Assembly (NCBI GenBank): GCA_012961165.1 | Contig: DTZW01000122.1 | Location: forward strand, 1-32,986 | DNA length: 32,986 nucleotides | Source of the DNA: Gammaproteobacteria bacterium | Lineage (GTDB): Bacteria; Pseudomonadota; Gammaproteobacteria; Pseudomonadales; Azotimanducaceae | Direction: 5' to 3' | In this document: positions 17,463 to 24,994 of the stretch, piece after piece | How the letters are laid out: each line of letters begins with the position of its first letter | How positions within the stretch are numbered: position 1 is the stretch's first letter | The notes under the pieces: generated by a model | Told to the model about the DNA's origin: nothing | Databases searched by the model: none | Seen by the model: only the letters and a program-made list of their open reading frames with translations | Translations under genes and position numbers: made by a program

Positions 17463-18302
17463 TTAGACGGCCATCCGGGCTTTGATCGGCTCATGGCATT
17501 GGTAGTCAAGCAGACTGAAGTCAGTCATCTCGAAATCGTCGATCGTTTGCTGGTCTCGGTCTTCGATATTAAGCGAGGGCAGGGGCAGGGGGGTACGTAT
17601 GAGCTGTTCCTTTGCCTGTTCGACGGCGTCAAGGTATATATGGGCATCCCCAATAGTGTGAACAAATTCATGTGCCGTTAGCCCTGTGATTTTTGCAATC
17701 ATATGTAGCAGCAGGGAATAAGAGGCGATGTTGAATGGTACCCCAAGGAACATATCAGCCGAGCGCTGGTACATATGTAACGAAAGTTTTTCGTCGGCCA
17801 CGTAGAGCTGGAAGAAGCTGTGGCAGGGTGGTAGCGCCACCTGGTCGGGAGAGGTCTCACCGGGGTTCCAGGCGTTGACGATAATCCTTCTGCTTTCAGG
17901 ATTGTTTTTAATCAGATCAATAGCATCTGCCAACTGGTCGACTTCGCGACCGTCTACCGTTTTCCATTTTCTCCACTGGGAACCGTAAACACGTCCCATA
18001 TCGCCATCACTCGCGTCTAGTCCCAGACGTTTCACATAGTCGTCATAGTTGGCGTCCCAGATTTTGTTGTGCTGATAAATTGCTTTGAGATCGTTAATGT
18101 TGGTAGACCCGGAAACGAACCACAACAGCTCCGAAGACATGACCTTCCATGCCAGCTTCTTGGTTGTCACAGCCGGGAAGCCATCTGCCATTTTATACCT
18201 GGTGTTTAGGCCAAATACCGAGATAGTGCCTACGCCCGTTCTGTCACCGCGAACCGTACCGTTGTCCAAAATGGTCTGGAGTTGTTCCAGGTATGCGTGC
18301 AT
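17463..18302 (-). CDS. thyA: Thymidylate synthase
   Basis: ThyA (279 residues) converts dUMP to dTMP with methylene-tetrahydrofolate. The phosphate-binding arginine is in RGDRTGVGT (19-27), the catalytic cysteine is Cys160 in ALPPCHSFFQLYV, the RRII segment is at about 138-141, and the dUMP/folate motif is FNIASYSLLLHMIA. The C-terminal segment ends KARMAV as in typical ThyA. It lies 17 bases downstream of nrdJb on the same strand. Ribonucleotide reduction and dTMP synthesis are therefore probably transcribed together. The start fits the family N-terminus (MHAYLEQLQTILDNG). Confidence 0.97.
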   Translation of the reverse strand: MHAYLEQLQTILDNGTVRGDRTGVGTISVFGLNTRYKMADGFPAVTTKKLAWKVMSSELLWFVSGSTNINDLKAIYQHNKIWDANYDDYVKRLGLDASDGDMGRVYGSQWRKWKTVDGREVDQLADAIDLIKNNPESRRIIVNAWNPGETSPDQVALPPCHSFFQLYVADEKLSLHMYQRSADMFLGVPFNIASYSLLLHMIAKITGLTAHEFVHTIGDAHIYLDAVEQAKEQLIRTPLPLPSLNIEDRDQQTIDDFEMTDFSLLDYQCHEPIKARMAV

Positions 18303-18319
18303 TAATGATTAGTCCCCAG

Positions 18320-18991
18320 TTAGCCGCACTTACTATCGCCGCAGCTGAGGCAGGTCATACAACCATCCATCATCACCATGGCGGTAACATTACACTTATT
18401 GCAAAGCTGGGCTCCTGGGGGGAAGTCACCTGGATCTACTTTTTCCGCGTTGGCAGCAACTTCTAACGCGGCGCGTTTTTCGGCAATCAATTCCTGGTGC
18501 ACAGTGCTTAGTTCTTCCTCTTTGATGAGGCCGATTTTTTTCATATGAGTTTCAAGAACCCCGCCAATCTCCGCGACCAGTGAAGGCATAAAGACACCCC
18601 CCTTTTTGAAGTAGCCACCTTGAGGGTCAAATACCTGTTTAAGTTCTTCCGCCAGGAATACGCTGTCACCGCCTTTGCGAAAGACAGCGGAGATGACTCG
18701 GGTAAGAGCAAGAATCCATTGGAACTGTTCCATGTTCTTGGAGTTGATAAATACTTCAAAGGGGTATTCCTGCTCATGCTCTGTCGACACATTCAACACA
18801 ATGTTATTAATGGTTATATACATCGCATGATCTGACAGCGGCGTCTTGACCTTGTAGGTGTAACCCCGCAGTTCATCCGGTCGAGCGACATGTTCATGCA
18901 TCGTCTCTCTTTCGGGTAGCTTTGCGGGTACTTCTTCGAGTGGTTTTTTCAGAGCATACCCTACAATTTTCTTTTCTATTTTAATGGCCAT
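18320..18991 (-). CDS. nrdJb: Class II ribonucleotide reductase, C-terminal subunit NrdJb
   Basis: A 223-residue protein matching the C-terminal part of class II (adenosylcobalamin-dependent) ribonucleotide reductase that some gammaproteobacteria encode separately. It has the TSCPD-like region VLNVSTEHEQEYPFEVFIN and FQWILALTRVISAVFR. A cysteine-rich tail includes CNKC and CMTCLSC, which may bind zinc or carry the redox pair that re-reduces the active site. It follows nrdJa by 114 bases and precedes thyA by 17. The split is the normal arrangement of Pseudomonas NrdJa/NrdJb and need not be a recent break. Confidence 0.93.
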   Translation of the reverse strand: MAIKIEKKIVGYALKKPLEEVPAKLPERETMHEHVARPDELRGYTYKVKTPLSDHAMYITINNIVLNVSTEHEQEYPFEVFINSKNMEQFQWILALTRVISAVFRKGGDSVFLAEELKQVFDPQGGYFKKGGVFMPSLVAEIGGVLETHMKKIGLIKEEELSTVHQELIAEKRAALEVAANAEKVDPGDFPPGAQLCNKCNVTAMVMMDGCMTCLSCGDSKCG

Positions 18992-19017
18992 TGTCTATCC
19001 ATAATTTGTTCAGGGCA

Positions 19018-19072
19018 GCTCTTTTCAGAGCGGCTCTAGTTTTAAATAAACGGTTTTTAATAAACAGTTTTT
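19018..19072. repeat. Hairpin and tandem 14-bp repeat between nrdJa and nrdJb
   Basis: The spacer between nrdJa and nrdJb holds a small hairpin (GCTCT and AGAGC arms, 19018-19031). Two head-to-tail 14-base units AATAAACGGTTTTT and AATAAACAGTTTTT follow at 19045-19058 and 19059-19072. The stretch is AT-rich. It could set the stability or relative expression of the two parts of the operon, but this is inference. Confidence 0.5.
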
Positions 19073-19105
19073 AATATTTCGTTGATATCTATGCGTCGTT
19101 AATGA

Positions 19106-21268
19106 CTAGAATTTCCCGTAATAGCCTTCTTTCATTGCGTCAAAGAGGTTGGCCGCAGAATGCATTTCTCCGTCATATTCAATTTCTTCATTGCCTTTGA
19201 CCTCCAGAATTTCACCATCTTCTAATTCAAACTGATAGGTAGTGTTTTCCAGGTCCGCTTCCTTCACCAATACACCCTGGAATGCTTCAGGGTTGAAGCG
19301 GAACGTTGTGCAACCCTTCAGGCCCTGTTCGTAGGCATAACGATAAATGTCCTTGAATTCCTCAAACGGATATTCAGTAGGGACATTTGCCGTTTTTGAA
19401 ATAGAAGAATCAATCCACTTCTGGGCAGCAGCCTGAATATCGACGTGCTGGGTTGGTGAAATGTCGTCGGCCGTGATGAAGCATTCAGGTAGTTTGCACT
19501 CAGGGTCGTCCGTCAGGGGCTCCGCGTTGGGATTAACCATAGAGCGGTAGGCCAGTAATTCGAATGAGAATACATCCACTTTCTCTTTGGATTTTTTACC
19601 TTCGCGAATGACGTTCCTGGCGTAATGGTGTGCAAAGCTGGGTTCAATGCCGTTACTGGCATTATTGGCTAGTGACAGGCTGATAGTGCCGGTGGGCGCT
19701 ATAGAACTGTGGTGCGTGAACCGGCAACCCGTCTTTGCAATTTTATTTATCAGATCAGGGTCTGCCTCTGCCACCCTTTGCATGTAGCGAGAGTATTTTG
19801 CCAGCAGGACCTTGCCTTTGATGTTGTCACCGATCTTGACCCCGTCGTCTTCCATTTCCGGGCGTAGGCGTAACATCGCGGCTGTAATCGTGAAATCCTC
19901 TTCCATGATTGAAGCGGGTCCTTTCTCCTCGGCGAGTTCTACACCTGCTTGCCAGCCCACAAGCGCAAGGCGTTTAGTGACGGCTTCTGTAAAGGCGACA
20001 GACTTTTCATCACCGTAGCTCATTCCCATCATGGTGATAGTAGAACCCAGGCCTAAATAGCCCATTCCATGACGCCGCTTTCGTTCGATTTCTTTTCGTT
20101 GCTGTGGCAGGGGCAGGCCGTTGATCTCTACCACGTTGTCCAACATACGGGTGAACACGGCAACAGCTTCGCTGAACGTGTCCCAGTCAAAGTTAGCTTC
20201 GTTGGTAAATGGTTTGTCGACAAAACGGCAAAGATTAACTGAACCCAGAAGGCAACTACCATAGGGAGGCAACGGCTGTTCACCACAGGGGTTGGTTGCC
20301 CTGATGTCCTCGCAGAACCAGTTGTTGTTCATCTCGTTGACCTTGTCGATCAAGATGAAACCTGGTTCGGCGAAATCATAGGTTGACGCCATAATCAGGT
20401 CCCACAGGCGGCGTGCACGGATGGTGTTAGTGATCTTGCAGGCAACGAGACCTTCGTTATTAGTGACGTATCTGCCTTTAACGGGGAAATCACGCCACAG
20501 GATTTTGGAAGCATCATCAAGATCCAGTTCATCTGCTTCGCGCTCGGCTTCTGTGATCGGAAAACTTAGTTTCCAGTCCGCATCCTGGGTCACGGCTTCC
20601 ATGAATTCGCCCGTAATCAGCAATGAAAGGTTGAACTGCCGAAGGCGACCGTCTTCACGTTTCGCTTTGATGAAATCCATTACATCTGGGTGGCCAACTT
20701 CGAAGGTTGCCATCTGGGCGCCTCTTCGGCCGCCTGCAGATGAAACGGTAAAGCAGGTCTTGTCGTAGATATCCATGAAAGACAGAGGCCCCGAGGTATA
20801 GGCTCCTGCTCCGGAAACGTAAGCGCCTTTAGGTCGTAGTGTTGAGAACTCATAGCCGATGCCACAGCCGGCCTTAAGGGTAAGTCCTGCTTCGACATTT
20901 TTCTGCAGGATATCTTCCATTGAATCGTTAATGATGCCGGAGACGGTGCAATTAATAGTAGAGGTGGCAGGTTTATGTTCCTGGGCGCCGGCATTAGAGA
21001 TAATTCGACCCGCGGGTATTACTCCCTGGCGTAGTGCCCACAGAAACTTGCTGTACCAGATTCCCCGCTTATCCTCGTCTTCAACCTCAGAAAGGGCCTT
21101 TGCGACGCGTTTGTAGGTGTCATCCATGTTTTGGTCAACAAATCCGCCTTTCTTGCTTTTAAGGCAATATTTGTTCTCCCAGATATCAAGGGAAGTGTCC
21201 TGGAATTTGATTTCGTTGACGCTCGACGGTATAGCGGTTAATTCTGGTTTTTGGGCCGTAGAGTCCAT
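19106..21268 (-). CDS. nrdJa: Class II ribonucleotide reductase, catalytic subunit NrdJa
   Basis: The catalytic part (720 residues) of B12-dependent ribonucleotide reductase, which makes dNTPs with or without oxygen. The substrate and active-site segments are visible: IISNAGAQEHKPATSTINC near 95-115, LKAGCGIGYEFSTLRPKG, and the thiyl-radical loop NPCGEQPLPPYGSCLLGSVNL with the N-C-E triad. GTISLSLANNASNGIEPSF lies near 550. The start has AAGGAG six bases upstream. The product ends near 720 residues, with the remaining C-terminal function supplied by NrdJb. Regulation appears elaborate: candidate NrdR boxes, a DnaA box and a tandem 18-bp repeat lie upstream. Confidence 0.95.
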   Translation of the reverse strand: MDSTAQKPELTAIPSSVNEIKFQDTSLDIWENKYCLKSKKGGFVDQNMDDTYKRVAKALSEVEDEDKRGIWYSKFLWALRQGVIPAGRIISNAGAQEHKPATSTINCTVSGIINDSMEDILQKNVEAGLTLKAGCGIGYEFSTLRPKGAYVSGAGAYTSGPLSFMDIYDKTCFTVSSAGGRRGAQMATFEVGHPDVMDFIKAKREDGRLRQFNLSLLITGEFMEAVTQDADWKLSFPITEAEREADELDLDDASKILWRDFPVKGRYVTNNEGLVACKITNTIRARRLWDLIMASTYDFAEPGFILIDKVNEMNNNWFCEDIRATNPCGEQPLPPYGSCLLGSVNLCRFVDKPFTNEANFDWDTFSEAVAVFTRMLDNVVEINGLPLPQQRKEIERKRRHGMGYLGLGSTITMMGMSYGDEKSVAFTEAVTKRLALVGWQAGVELAEEKGPASIMEEDFTITAAMLRLRPEMEDDGVKIGDNIKGKVLLAKYSRYMQRVAEADPDLINKIAKTGCRFTHHSSIAPTGTISLSLANNASNGIEPSFAHHYARNVIREGKKSKEKVDVFSFELLAYRSMVNPNAEPLTDDPECKLPECFITADDISPTQHVDIQAAAQKWIDSSISKTANVPTEYPFEEFKDIYRYAYEQGLKGCTTFRFNPEAFQGVLVKEADLENTTYQFELEDGEILEVKGNEEIEYDGEMHSAANLFDAMKEGYYGKF

Positions 21269-21281
21269 ATATCTCCTTTAT

Positions 21282-21320
21282 ATCAGTACGACTATTACAT
21301 AAATCAGTACGACTATTACA
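21282..21320 (-). repeat. Tandem 18-bp direct repeat in the nrdJa leader
   Basis: The sequence ATCAGTACGACTATTACA occurs twice without mismatch, at 21282-21299 and 21303-21320. The period is 21 bases, about two helical turns. The nearer copy ends 13 bases upstream of the nrdJa ATG, next to its AAGGAG. It could be a protein-binding pair, an RNA element in the leader, or a recent slippage duplication. Confidence 0.6.
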
Positions 21321-21444
21321 GATGCCAAAGGGTCTTGTGATCGCCTCTGCAGCTCTTTTCGTCACTTAATGGGCTGTTCAGGGAAGCGTTATTCAGCTTA
21401 TTGTTGGTCCCTACCAGCCACGTGATCCCCAACAAGTACACAGT

Positions 21445-21453
21445 TTATCCACA
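21445..21453 (+). promoter_or_regulatory. Consensus DnaA box upstream of nrdJa
   Basis: TTATCCACA is a perfect match to the DnaA box. A near match (TTTTCCACG) follows at 21468-21476. In E. coli DnaA controls nrdAB, so a box upstream of the nrd operon is reasonable. A nine-base match can also occur by chance. Confidence 0.55.
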
Positions 21454-21515
21454 GCTTTTAAACAGATTTTTCCACGTTTTTAGCGCTTCAAAGCTGTGAA
21501 GCTTTTCAGGGTCAG

Positions 21516-21563
21516 GGACTAGATATTGTGCCGCAGCACTCAAGCAAACACAACATATTGTTG
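21516..21563 (-). promoter_or_regulatory. Candidate paired NrdR boxes over the nrdJa promoter
   Basis: Two 16-base segments resemble the NrdR box acaCwAtATaTwGtgt: GGACTAGATATTGTGC (21516-21531, 12 of 16) and ACACAACATATTGTTG (21548-21563, 13 of 16). They are 32 bases apart, three helical turns, which is the spacing known for NrdR box pairs. On the minus strand a candidate promoter, TTGCTT (21547-21542) then TATCTA (21525-21520) with a 16-base spacer, lies between and over them. NrdR would be expected to repress the operon when dATP is plentiful. The nrdR gene itself is not in the window. Confidence 0.65.
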
Positions 21564-21589
21564 ATTCTTCGGCATTTGGACAGTGGGGG

Positions 21590-21625
21590 AAAAGTGAAAA
21601 AGGGGGGCCAGGTCTTGCAATTTGA
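21590..21625. other. Possible remnant of a REP/MITE-type end sequence
   Basis: The segment containing GGGGGGCCAGGTCTTGCAAT resembles short dispersed sequences with a GGGGTCAG-like core that I associate with REP-type or MITE-type elements in gammaproteobacteria. No partner inverted repeat was found nearby. The rest of 21564-21802 shows no gene; the SDR promoter should lie in it. Confidence 0.25.
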
Positions 21626-21802
21626 CGTTTGCAGGTCGCTGCAGCCCGTCGGTTAAACTCCGGCATTCAGGTTAAACTTGCTTAGCGAAGAACAGCCTTC
21701 GGCGTTACCTCGTCAAATTCTAGAGGGCGTTGCTTAGGGTTAGCCGGTTAAAAATTCAGTAGACGTCCAAAAAAATTAACCAACAAGTTGTAAGAGGTGC
21801 CA

Positions 21803-22585
21803 GTGAGCAGAGTAAAAAACAAAACAGCAATAGTGACAGGCGGAGGAAGTGGCCTGGGAGCAGCCTCATGCGAACTGTTAGCGAAGGAAGGTGCGATGGT
21901 CGTTGTCACGGACGTAAACACCAAAGCTGCAGAACAAACGGCGAATGTCATTGAACAACGCGGCGGAAAAGCAATTGCCTTACATCAGGACGTAGTAGAT
22001 CAGGATCGCTGGCAAGAAGTGATTGATACCACTGTCTCTGAATTTGGCGGTCTGGATGTGCTGGTGAACAATGCCGGTATTGTCGGGGCGGGCACAGCCC
22101 CGATGGAAGATGTTTCCTTTGAGAGTTGGCGTCAGGTAATGACGATCAATTTAGATGCTGTTTTTCTCGGCTGCCAGGCTGCTATTCGTAAAATGAAATC
22201 GTCAGGAGGAGGGTCGATTATTAATATCTCGTCGATCATGGGAATCGTTGGTGGCGCTGGCGCGGCTTACAACGCATCAAAAGGTGGGGTGCGTCTTTTG
22301 TCAAAATCGGTCGCGGTCTATTGTGGTAACAACGGGTACAACATTCGTTGCAATTCGATTCACCCCGGCTATATCTGGACGCCAATGGTAAGAGGAATCG
22401 TTGAATTTATTGACGAGGTTGATACTGAAGACGCCTTAAAGGAAATGTTGGTAGCAAAGCACCCTATAGGCAGGTTAGGTGAGGCCGACGACATCGCAAA
22501 GGGTGTGTTGTTTCTCGCTTCTGATGAATCCAGTTTCATGACCGGAAGTGAACTTGTTATAGACGGTGGTTACACGGCGGTTTAG
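21803..22585 (+). CDS. Short-chain dehydrogenase/reductase
   Basis: A classical SDR of 260 residues. The cofactor motif is TGGGSGLG near the N-terminus with VVVTDVN after beta-2, where the aspartate suggests NAD(H). The NNAG motif is in VLVNNAGIVG, and the catalytic residues are Ser in INISSIMG and the YNASK pair. It also has the C-terminal motif FMTGSELVIDGGYTA. I start at the GTG at 21803 because AAGAGG lies five bases upstream; a GTG two codons earlier is also in frame. Relatives act on 3-hydroxyacyl, steroid or cyclic alcohol substrates. With the downstream acyl-CoA ligase a role in lipid or steroid breakdown is plausible but not proven. Confidence 0.9.
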   Translation: MSRVKNKTAIVTGGGSGLGAASCELLAKEGAMVVVTDVNTKAAEQTANVIEQRGGKAIALHQDVVDQDRWQEVIDTTVSEFGGLDVLVNNAGIVGAGTAPMEDVSFESWRQVMTINLDAVFLGCQAAIRKMKSSGGGSIINISSIMGIVGGAGAAYNASKGGVRLLSKSVAVYCGNNGYNIRCNSIHPGYIWTPMVRGIVEFIDEVDTEDALKEMLVAKHPIGRLGEADDIAKGVLFLASDESSFMTGSELVIDGGYTAV

Positions 22586-22839
22586 GTTTTTATGTTTGTC
22601 TACCCGGTTTATATATCCCTCATGTCTTGTTCAGGCCGCAAGCAGTTCTGAGAAGGCAACGCTCAGTCGGTTCTGGTGTGACGAGCTCAAAGGAAGCCGA
22701 GTAAATGTTGAGTAGACAACCATAACCGGTGCCGTATCTTGTTTTTTTATACCCTTCTAGGCATTGTTACCGCTGACGACGAGGCTGTAGATGCTCTGCA
22801 GAGCCCGTCAATGACCTAAAATATAGAAAAGGAAGTTTG

Positions 22840-24369
22840 ATGCACCTTGGAGAACTGGCCGCCACTAGTGCCGATAAAGCCGCTTATGTAATTGCCGAAA
22901 CCGGCGTAACTACGACATTTAAACAACTTGATGACCTGTCTATGCAGGCTTCGCAATTATTTCGTCAGCTCGGGTTAAGCCGGGGTGACCACGTCGCGAT
23001 ACTCCTCGAGAACCACCCGGCACTGCTCCAGGTCTGTTTCGCGGCGCAGCGATCCGGCCTCTATTTCACAGCTATTTCCTACCGATTACAGGACGAAGAG
23101 GTCGAATACATTGTCAGCGACTGCCAGGCCAAAGTCTTCATCACGTCCAAGAGTCAGCAGAATCTTGTCGGGAAGTTGAACCTGGATCACTGCCACAGTT
23201 ATATGGTTGACGGCGTAGCTGCAGGCTTCAACTCCTGGGAAGACAGTCTTGCAGAGATGCCCGCTGAGAAGATTTCGGATGAATCGATTGGCGTCCAGAT
23301 GCTGTATTCTTCTGGTACGACGGGAAGACCCAAAGGGGTATATAAACCACTGCCAGAAGGCGAGTATGGTGTAGACGAAGGGCCAAATCTTTTTGGGATG
23401 CTTTATGGCGCCTCGGTGGACAGTATCTACCTGAGTCCGGCACCTCTTTATCATGCAGCGCCGTTGACCTTCACCATGGGCATGTTGTCAATGGGGGTGA
23501 CCTGCATTGTGATGCAACATTTCGAGGCTGAAGCTTCACTCGCGGCCATTGAGAAGTACAAGGTTACCCACAGCCAGTGGGTACCCACTATGTTTATTCG
23601 TATGCTAAAACTCGATGATGATGTGCGCTTGAAGCACGACGTTTCCAGTCTGCAGTGTGCTATTCATGCTGCTGCGCCATGCCCTGTCCCTATCAAGGAA
23701 CAGATGATTGAATGGTGGGGTCCGGTGATCCATGAATACTATGCCGGCAGTGAAGGCAATGGTTTCGTTGCCATCAATTCGGAACAATGGCTTGCGCATA
23801 AGGGATCGGTAGGGCTACCGCTAATGGCGCAACTACATATTGTTGGCGAAGACGGCGAGGAAGTAGCCCAGGGCGAGACCGGCACTATCTATTTTGAAGG
23901 TGGCGGCGACTTCGAATATTTTAATGATAAAGAAAAGACCGACGAATCCCGACACCAGCAGGGCTGGTCAACGCTTGGGGATGTTGGTTACCGGGATGCG
24001 GATGGCTTCCTTTATCTCACCGATCGCAAGAGTTTCATGATTATTTCCGGTGGCGTAAACATCTATCCTCAGGAAACAGAGAACCTGCTGGTCACACATC
24101 CAAAAGTGATGGATGTGGCAGTATTTGGTGTTCCGAATGATGATTTCGGTGAAGAGGTCAAGGCTGTTGTGCAACCCAAAGACTGGAACGATGTCGGGCC
24201 AGACTTTGAAGCCGAGTTGATCGAGTTCTGTCGTGAACACATTTCGCATCTTAAGTGTCCACGCTCAGTAGATTTCGACAAGCAACTACCCCGACACCCG
24301 ACGGGGAAATTGTACAAGCGTCTATTGCGAGATAAGTACTGGGAAGGTCACCGAACCAAGCTGCTGTAA
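22840..24369 (+). CDS. Acyl-CoA ligase (AMP-forming), FadD/CaiC-like
   Basis: An ANL-superfamily adenylating enzyme of 509 residues that should activate a carboxylic acid to its CoA thioester through an acyl-adenylate. The P-loop is MLYSSGTTGRPKG (about 154-166), the A5 motif is YYAGSEGNG, the A7/A8 region is GDVGYRDADGFLYLTDRKSFMIISGG, and the final lysine is in HPTGKLYKR. The start at 22840 has AAAAGGAAG five bases upstream; a TTG one codon earlier is also in frame. The 254-base gap to the SDR means it probably has its own promoter. The carboxylate (fatty acid, steroid side chain or aromatic acid) cannot be fixed from sequence. Confidence 0.92.
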   Translation: MHLGELAATSADKAAYVIAETGVTTTFKQLDDLSMQASQLFRQLGLSRGDHVAILLENHPALLQVCFAAQRSGLYFTAISYRLQDEEVEYIVSDCQAKVFITSKSQQNLVGKLNLDHCHSYMVDGVAAGFNSWEDSLAEMPAEKISDESIGVQMLYSSGTTGRPKGVYKPLPEGEYGVDEGPNLFGMLYGASVDSIYLSPAPLYHAAPLTFTMGMLSMGVTCIVMQHFEAEASLAAIEKYKVTHSQWVPTMFIRMLKLDDDVRLKHDVSSLQCAIHAAAPCPVPIKEQMIEWWGPVIHEYYAGSEGNGFVAINSEQWLAHKGSVGLPLMAQLHIVGEDGEEVAQGETGTIYFEGGGDFEYFNDKEKTDESRHQQGWSTLGDVGYRDADGFLYLTDRKSFMIISGGVNIYPQETENLLVTHPKVMDVAVFGVPNDDFGEEVKAVVQPKDWNDVGPDFEAELIEFCREHISHLKCPRSVDFDKQLPRHPTGKLYKRLLRDKYWEGHRTKLL

Positions 24370-24407
24370 CCGGATCAGTTAACCAGAGGTTAGTATAGTC
24401 AGGGATT

Positions 24408-24431
24408 GTTATACCCTGGGATTAGTATAAC
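24408..24431 (+). other. Inverted repeat downstream of the acyl-CoA ligase gene
   Basis: A 7-bp perfect inverted repeat (GTTATAC and GTATAAC) with a 10-base loop follows the ligase stop by about 40 bases, within repetitive sequence (GGGATT...ACCC twice). It could form a hairpin that ends or protects the transcript, but no T-run follows. Confidence 0.35.
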
Positions 24432-24525
24432 CCGGGACTGAAGGCGTTCTCTTAAACCCAGTAATATCAATCATTCAGCAGATATTTTCCTTTACCGATA
24501 CCGGTTTATTCTAACTCCACGGGAA

Positions 24526-24647
24526 GGGTATAAGAAGAATTAACCACATTTCTGCTTCATCAGCCATGCACATAATCCCCTTAAAACTGGGTTTGGCTCC
24601 AGTTCTCGATGGGATTTGGTAGCTTTTAACGAAATATCGGACTGGAG
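24526..24647 (+). repeat. Left copy of a 122-bp direct repeat flanking the integron (GNAT gene fragment)
   Basis: This segment matches 30127-30248 at 120 of 122 bases in the same orientation. It reads as the C-terminal piece of a GNAT gene: in the frame beginning GIRRINHISASS it runs to PLKLGLAPVLDGIW and stops. It has no GNAT body upstream, so it is a detached fragment of the last cassette gene. Recombination between the two copies would delete the whole integron (5,601 bp). Confidence 0.9.
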
Positions 24648-24784
24648 CACGCTGATGATTCTGCATTCTTTATTAAAAACTATACTAACTGTGTGCCCGA
24701 GTGGACTGTCGCTGAAATTGTCGGTTCTTGACGGCTTCGCTGGTAAAAGGTTCCTCGCCACTCCGGAGCTGTCATCCGTCCGTC

Positions 24785-24994
24785 GGGATGGGGCTTGGCC
24801 CTGTATTCGCGGGGTTTTTATCTGACACCTTGAGACCAGGGTATGGTGAAGAATCCATCAGGTATTCACGGTTAATCCTCGCGGTTGCTGGAAACATCTG
24901 GTCTGCTTCGCATTATTACCTGGCTTCCCGAACATTTTATGAGGATCTTGTTGCCAAGAATCATCTAGTTGAGCCATTACCTGTTACTGAGTAG
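24785..24994 (+). pseudogene. 3' remnant of an MFS transporter gene
   Basis: The reading frame ending in TAG at 24992-24994 encodes GMGLGPVFAGFLSDTL, RPGYGEESIRYSR, LILAVAGNIWSASHYYLASR and TFYEDLVAKNHLVEP. That is the normal C-terminal end of an MFS transporter: last two helices and a charged tail. There is no start codon or N-terminal part, and the upstream sequence does not continue the protein. The fragment runs into the 3' end of the integrase gene on the other strand, overlapping it by 11 bases. It shows that a transporter gene once occupied this site and was cut by the event that placed the integron here. The stretch 24648-24784 has no recognisable content. Confidence 0.65.

Noticed and set aside
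18320-21268. nrdJa and nrdJb as one gene broken by mutation.
   Set aside because: Two-gene class II reductases of this type are a known normal arrangement, and both parts have intact starts and conserved ends.
21269-21802. Possible cobalamin riboswitch upstream of the B12-dependent reductase.
   Set aside because: I could not find a B12-box-like core. The region is better explained by NrdR-like and DnaA sites plus the tandem repeat.
24540-24761. A minus-strand frame (73 residues) across the left repeat copy, with a twin at 30141-30335.
   Set aside because: The two match only where the DNA repeat does. The plus strand of the repeat is explained as GNAT gene sequence, so the minus frames are shadows.
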